The notes beneath the pieces were generated by a model, which did not search any database, had not been told where the DNA came from, and was given only the letters and a program-made list of their open reading frames with translations. A stretch of DNA of 14,156 bases from Deltaproteobacteria bacterium (GTDB taxonomy: Bacteria; Desulfobacterota; GWC2-55-46), in contig JAKAIQ010000026.1 of NCBI GenBank assembly GCA_021825035.1, forward strand, positions 1-14,156, written 5' to 3'. The position numbers and the translations under genes are program-made. The first letter of the stretch is position 1, and each line of letters starts with the position of its first letter. Below, one piece after another: positions 13,408 through 14,156 of this stretch.

Positions 13408-14112
13408 TTACCAGTCAAGGGTAAGTTCATCCCTCCCGGTCACCATGCCCATAATTTCCTTGCCTGATTTTGTCCTTGCCTTGATCGTCTCGCCGTCGAA
13501 GCCGTCCTCAACGGCTATGCCATCGGACTTCACTATTAAACCTTTATTCTGTACCATAAGCACAACCCTGCTGCCGCGTTTTACGAGAACGTTCGGCTTG
13601 ACGAAATCCCTCTTTATTACCGAACCGGGTGATATCGGCCTTTTTACCGTCATACCGACGACATCTTTTAAGGATCCGAATGAATCCCGGGCCCTGTTCA
13701 GTTCAATCCTTGCCAGTTTTACATCACCCGCCGCTATCCTGGCGTTTGTACCAAGGCTGTCCAGCGCAATAACAGCGTCTTTATAAGCCCTGACCCTTGC
13801 GGACGCCCAGACAGTCTTAAATACCCTGCCGCCAGAGTAGAATTTTACGGCCACGGTCAACTTTCCCAGTTCTATGCCACCGACGGGCGCTTCGACCCTA
13901 AAAGTGTCCGCGTTCTCGCAGCCTTTCATCCCGCCATTGAACCTTATATCGTCAATCTTCAGGTCCTTTTTGTCCCAGGGCGAGTTGGCCCGTATGGTTC
14001 TCGTTACCTCGGCTTTTATTGCGTCCGTATTTATAACCTTCTCGCCAGCGCGTCCGAGGGCTGCAAATGCCATGAGCATAAAGGCCGATACTAAAATAGT
14101 CAGAGTCTTCAT
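13408..14112 (-). CDS. flgA: FlgA, P-ring assembly chaperone
   Basis: This 234-residue periplasmic chaperone is needed for FlgI polymerisation into the P ring. An N-terminal signal peptide (TLTILVSAFMLMAFAALGRA) is visible. Residues about 110-170 form the SAF-like domain (ARIAAGDVKLARIELNRARD, then VGMTVKRPISPGSVIKRDFV). The C-terminal ChapFlgA part is VLVKRGSRVVLMVQNKGLIV with GETIKARTKSGKEIMGMVTG. Length is typical. The ATG lies four bases after the flgG stop with no strong SD, consistent with coupling. Order flgG-flgA-flgH-flgI is common outside the enterics. Confidence 0.95.
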   Translation of the reverse strand: MKTLTILVSAFMLMAFAALGRAGEKVINTDAIKAEVTRTIRANSPWDKKDLKIDDIRFNGGMKGCENADTFRVEAPVGGIELGKLTVAVKFYSGGRVFKTVWASARVRAYKDAVIALDSLGTNARIAAGDVKLARIELNRARDSFGSLKDVVGMTVKRPISPGSVIKRDFVKPNVLVKRGSRVVLMVQNKGLIVKSDGIAVEDGFDGETIKARTKSGKEIMGMVTGRDELTLDW

Positions 14113-14116
14113 ACGG

Positions 14117-14156
14117 TTAGTTCTTCATCGCATTCGCATTCTGAAGCATTTGATCG
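14117..14156 (-). CDS. flgG: FlgG, distal rod protein (last 12 codons, cut by window edge)
   Basis: The minus strand at the window edge reads D-Q-M-L-Q-N-A-N-A-M-K-N and a TAA stop at 14117..14119. DQMLQ near the C-terminus is typical of FlgG and related rod/hook axial proteins. It directly precedes flgA, where flgG normally sits. Only a fragment is visible, so flgF or another axial gene cannot be fully excluded. Confidence 0.75.
   Translation of the reverse strand, partial: DQMLQNANAMKN

Overview
The window carries one long flagellar gene block, entirely on the minus strand. The transcription order runs from high to low coordinates: flgG (last codons only), flgA, flgH, flgI, flgJ, flgM, flgN, flgK, flgL, csrA, fliW, a TPR-glycosyltransferase gene, a small methyltransferase gene, flagellin (fliC), flaG, fliD and fliS (cut by the window edge). 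The L-ring and P-ring genes and an FlgH lipoprotein signal show a diderm (Gram-negative) bacterium. The gene order, with csrA-fliW after flgL and a FlgJ carrying an M23 peptidase, together with base composition near half GC by eye, suggests a Nitrospirota- or Desulfobacterota-like organism. That placement is inference; no taxonomic marker is present.

Layout by region. (a) 14156-10724: late rod and ring genes flgG-A-H-I-J, tightly packed, with their promoter outside the window. (b) 10653-6385: a sigma-28 (FliA) class III operon starting at a near-perfect promoter (10627..10653) and containing flgM (anti-sigma-28), flgN (chaperone), flgK and flgL (hook-filament junction), then csrA and fliW overlapping as ATGA. 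(c) 6306-3069: a two-gene insert, a 777-aa TPR/glycosyltransferase-like protein and a zinc-finger SAM methyltransferase, sitting between fliW and flagellin. This is a candidate flagellin-modification cassette. (d) 2974-1: a second near-perfect sigma-28 promoter, a roughly 120-nt structured leader, short flagellin, a strong stem-loop, then flaG-fliD-fliS.

How they work together. Both late units use the same sigma-28 promoter form (TAAAGTTT-N11-[G/T]CCGATA). One unit encodes FlgM, the inhibitor of that sigma factor, which gives a feedback loop. The same unit encodes CsrA and its antagonist FliW. The flagellin leader carries a small hairpin presenting GGA in its loop 22 nt upstream of a second GGA in the Shine-Dalgarno sequence, which is the layout expected for CsrA repression of flagellin relieved by FliW. 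The FlgJ homologue has an M23 metallopeptidase domain in place of the classical glucosaminidase domain.

No RNA genes, insertion sequences or CRISPR arrays were seen. No intergenic gap exceeds 300 bases; the largest, 2822..3068, holds the flagellin promoter and leader.
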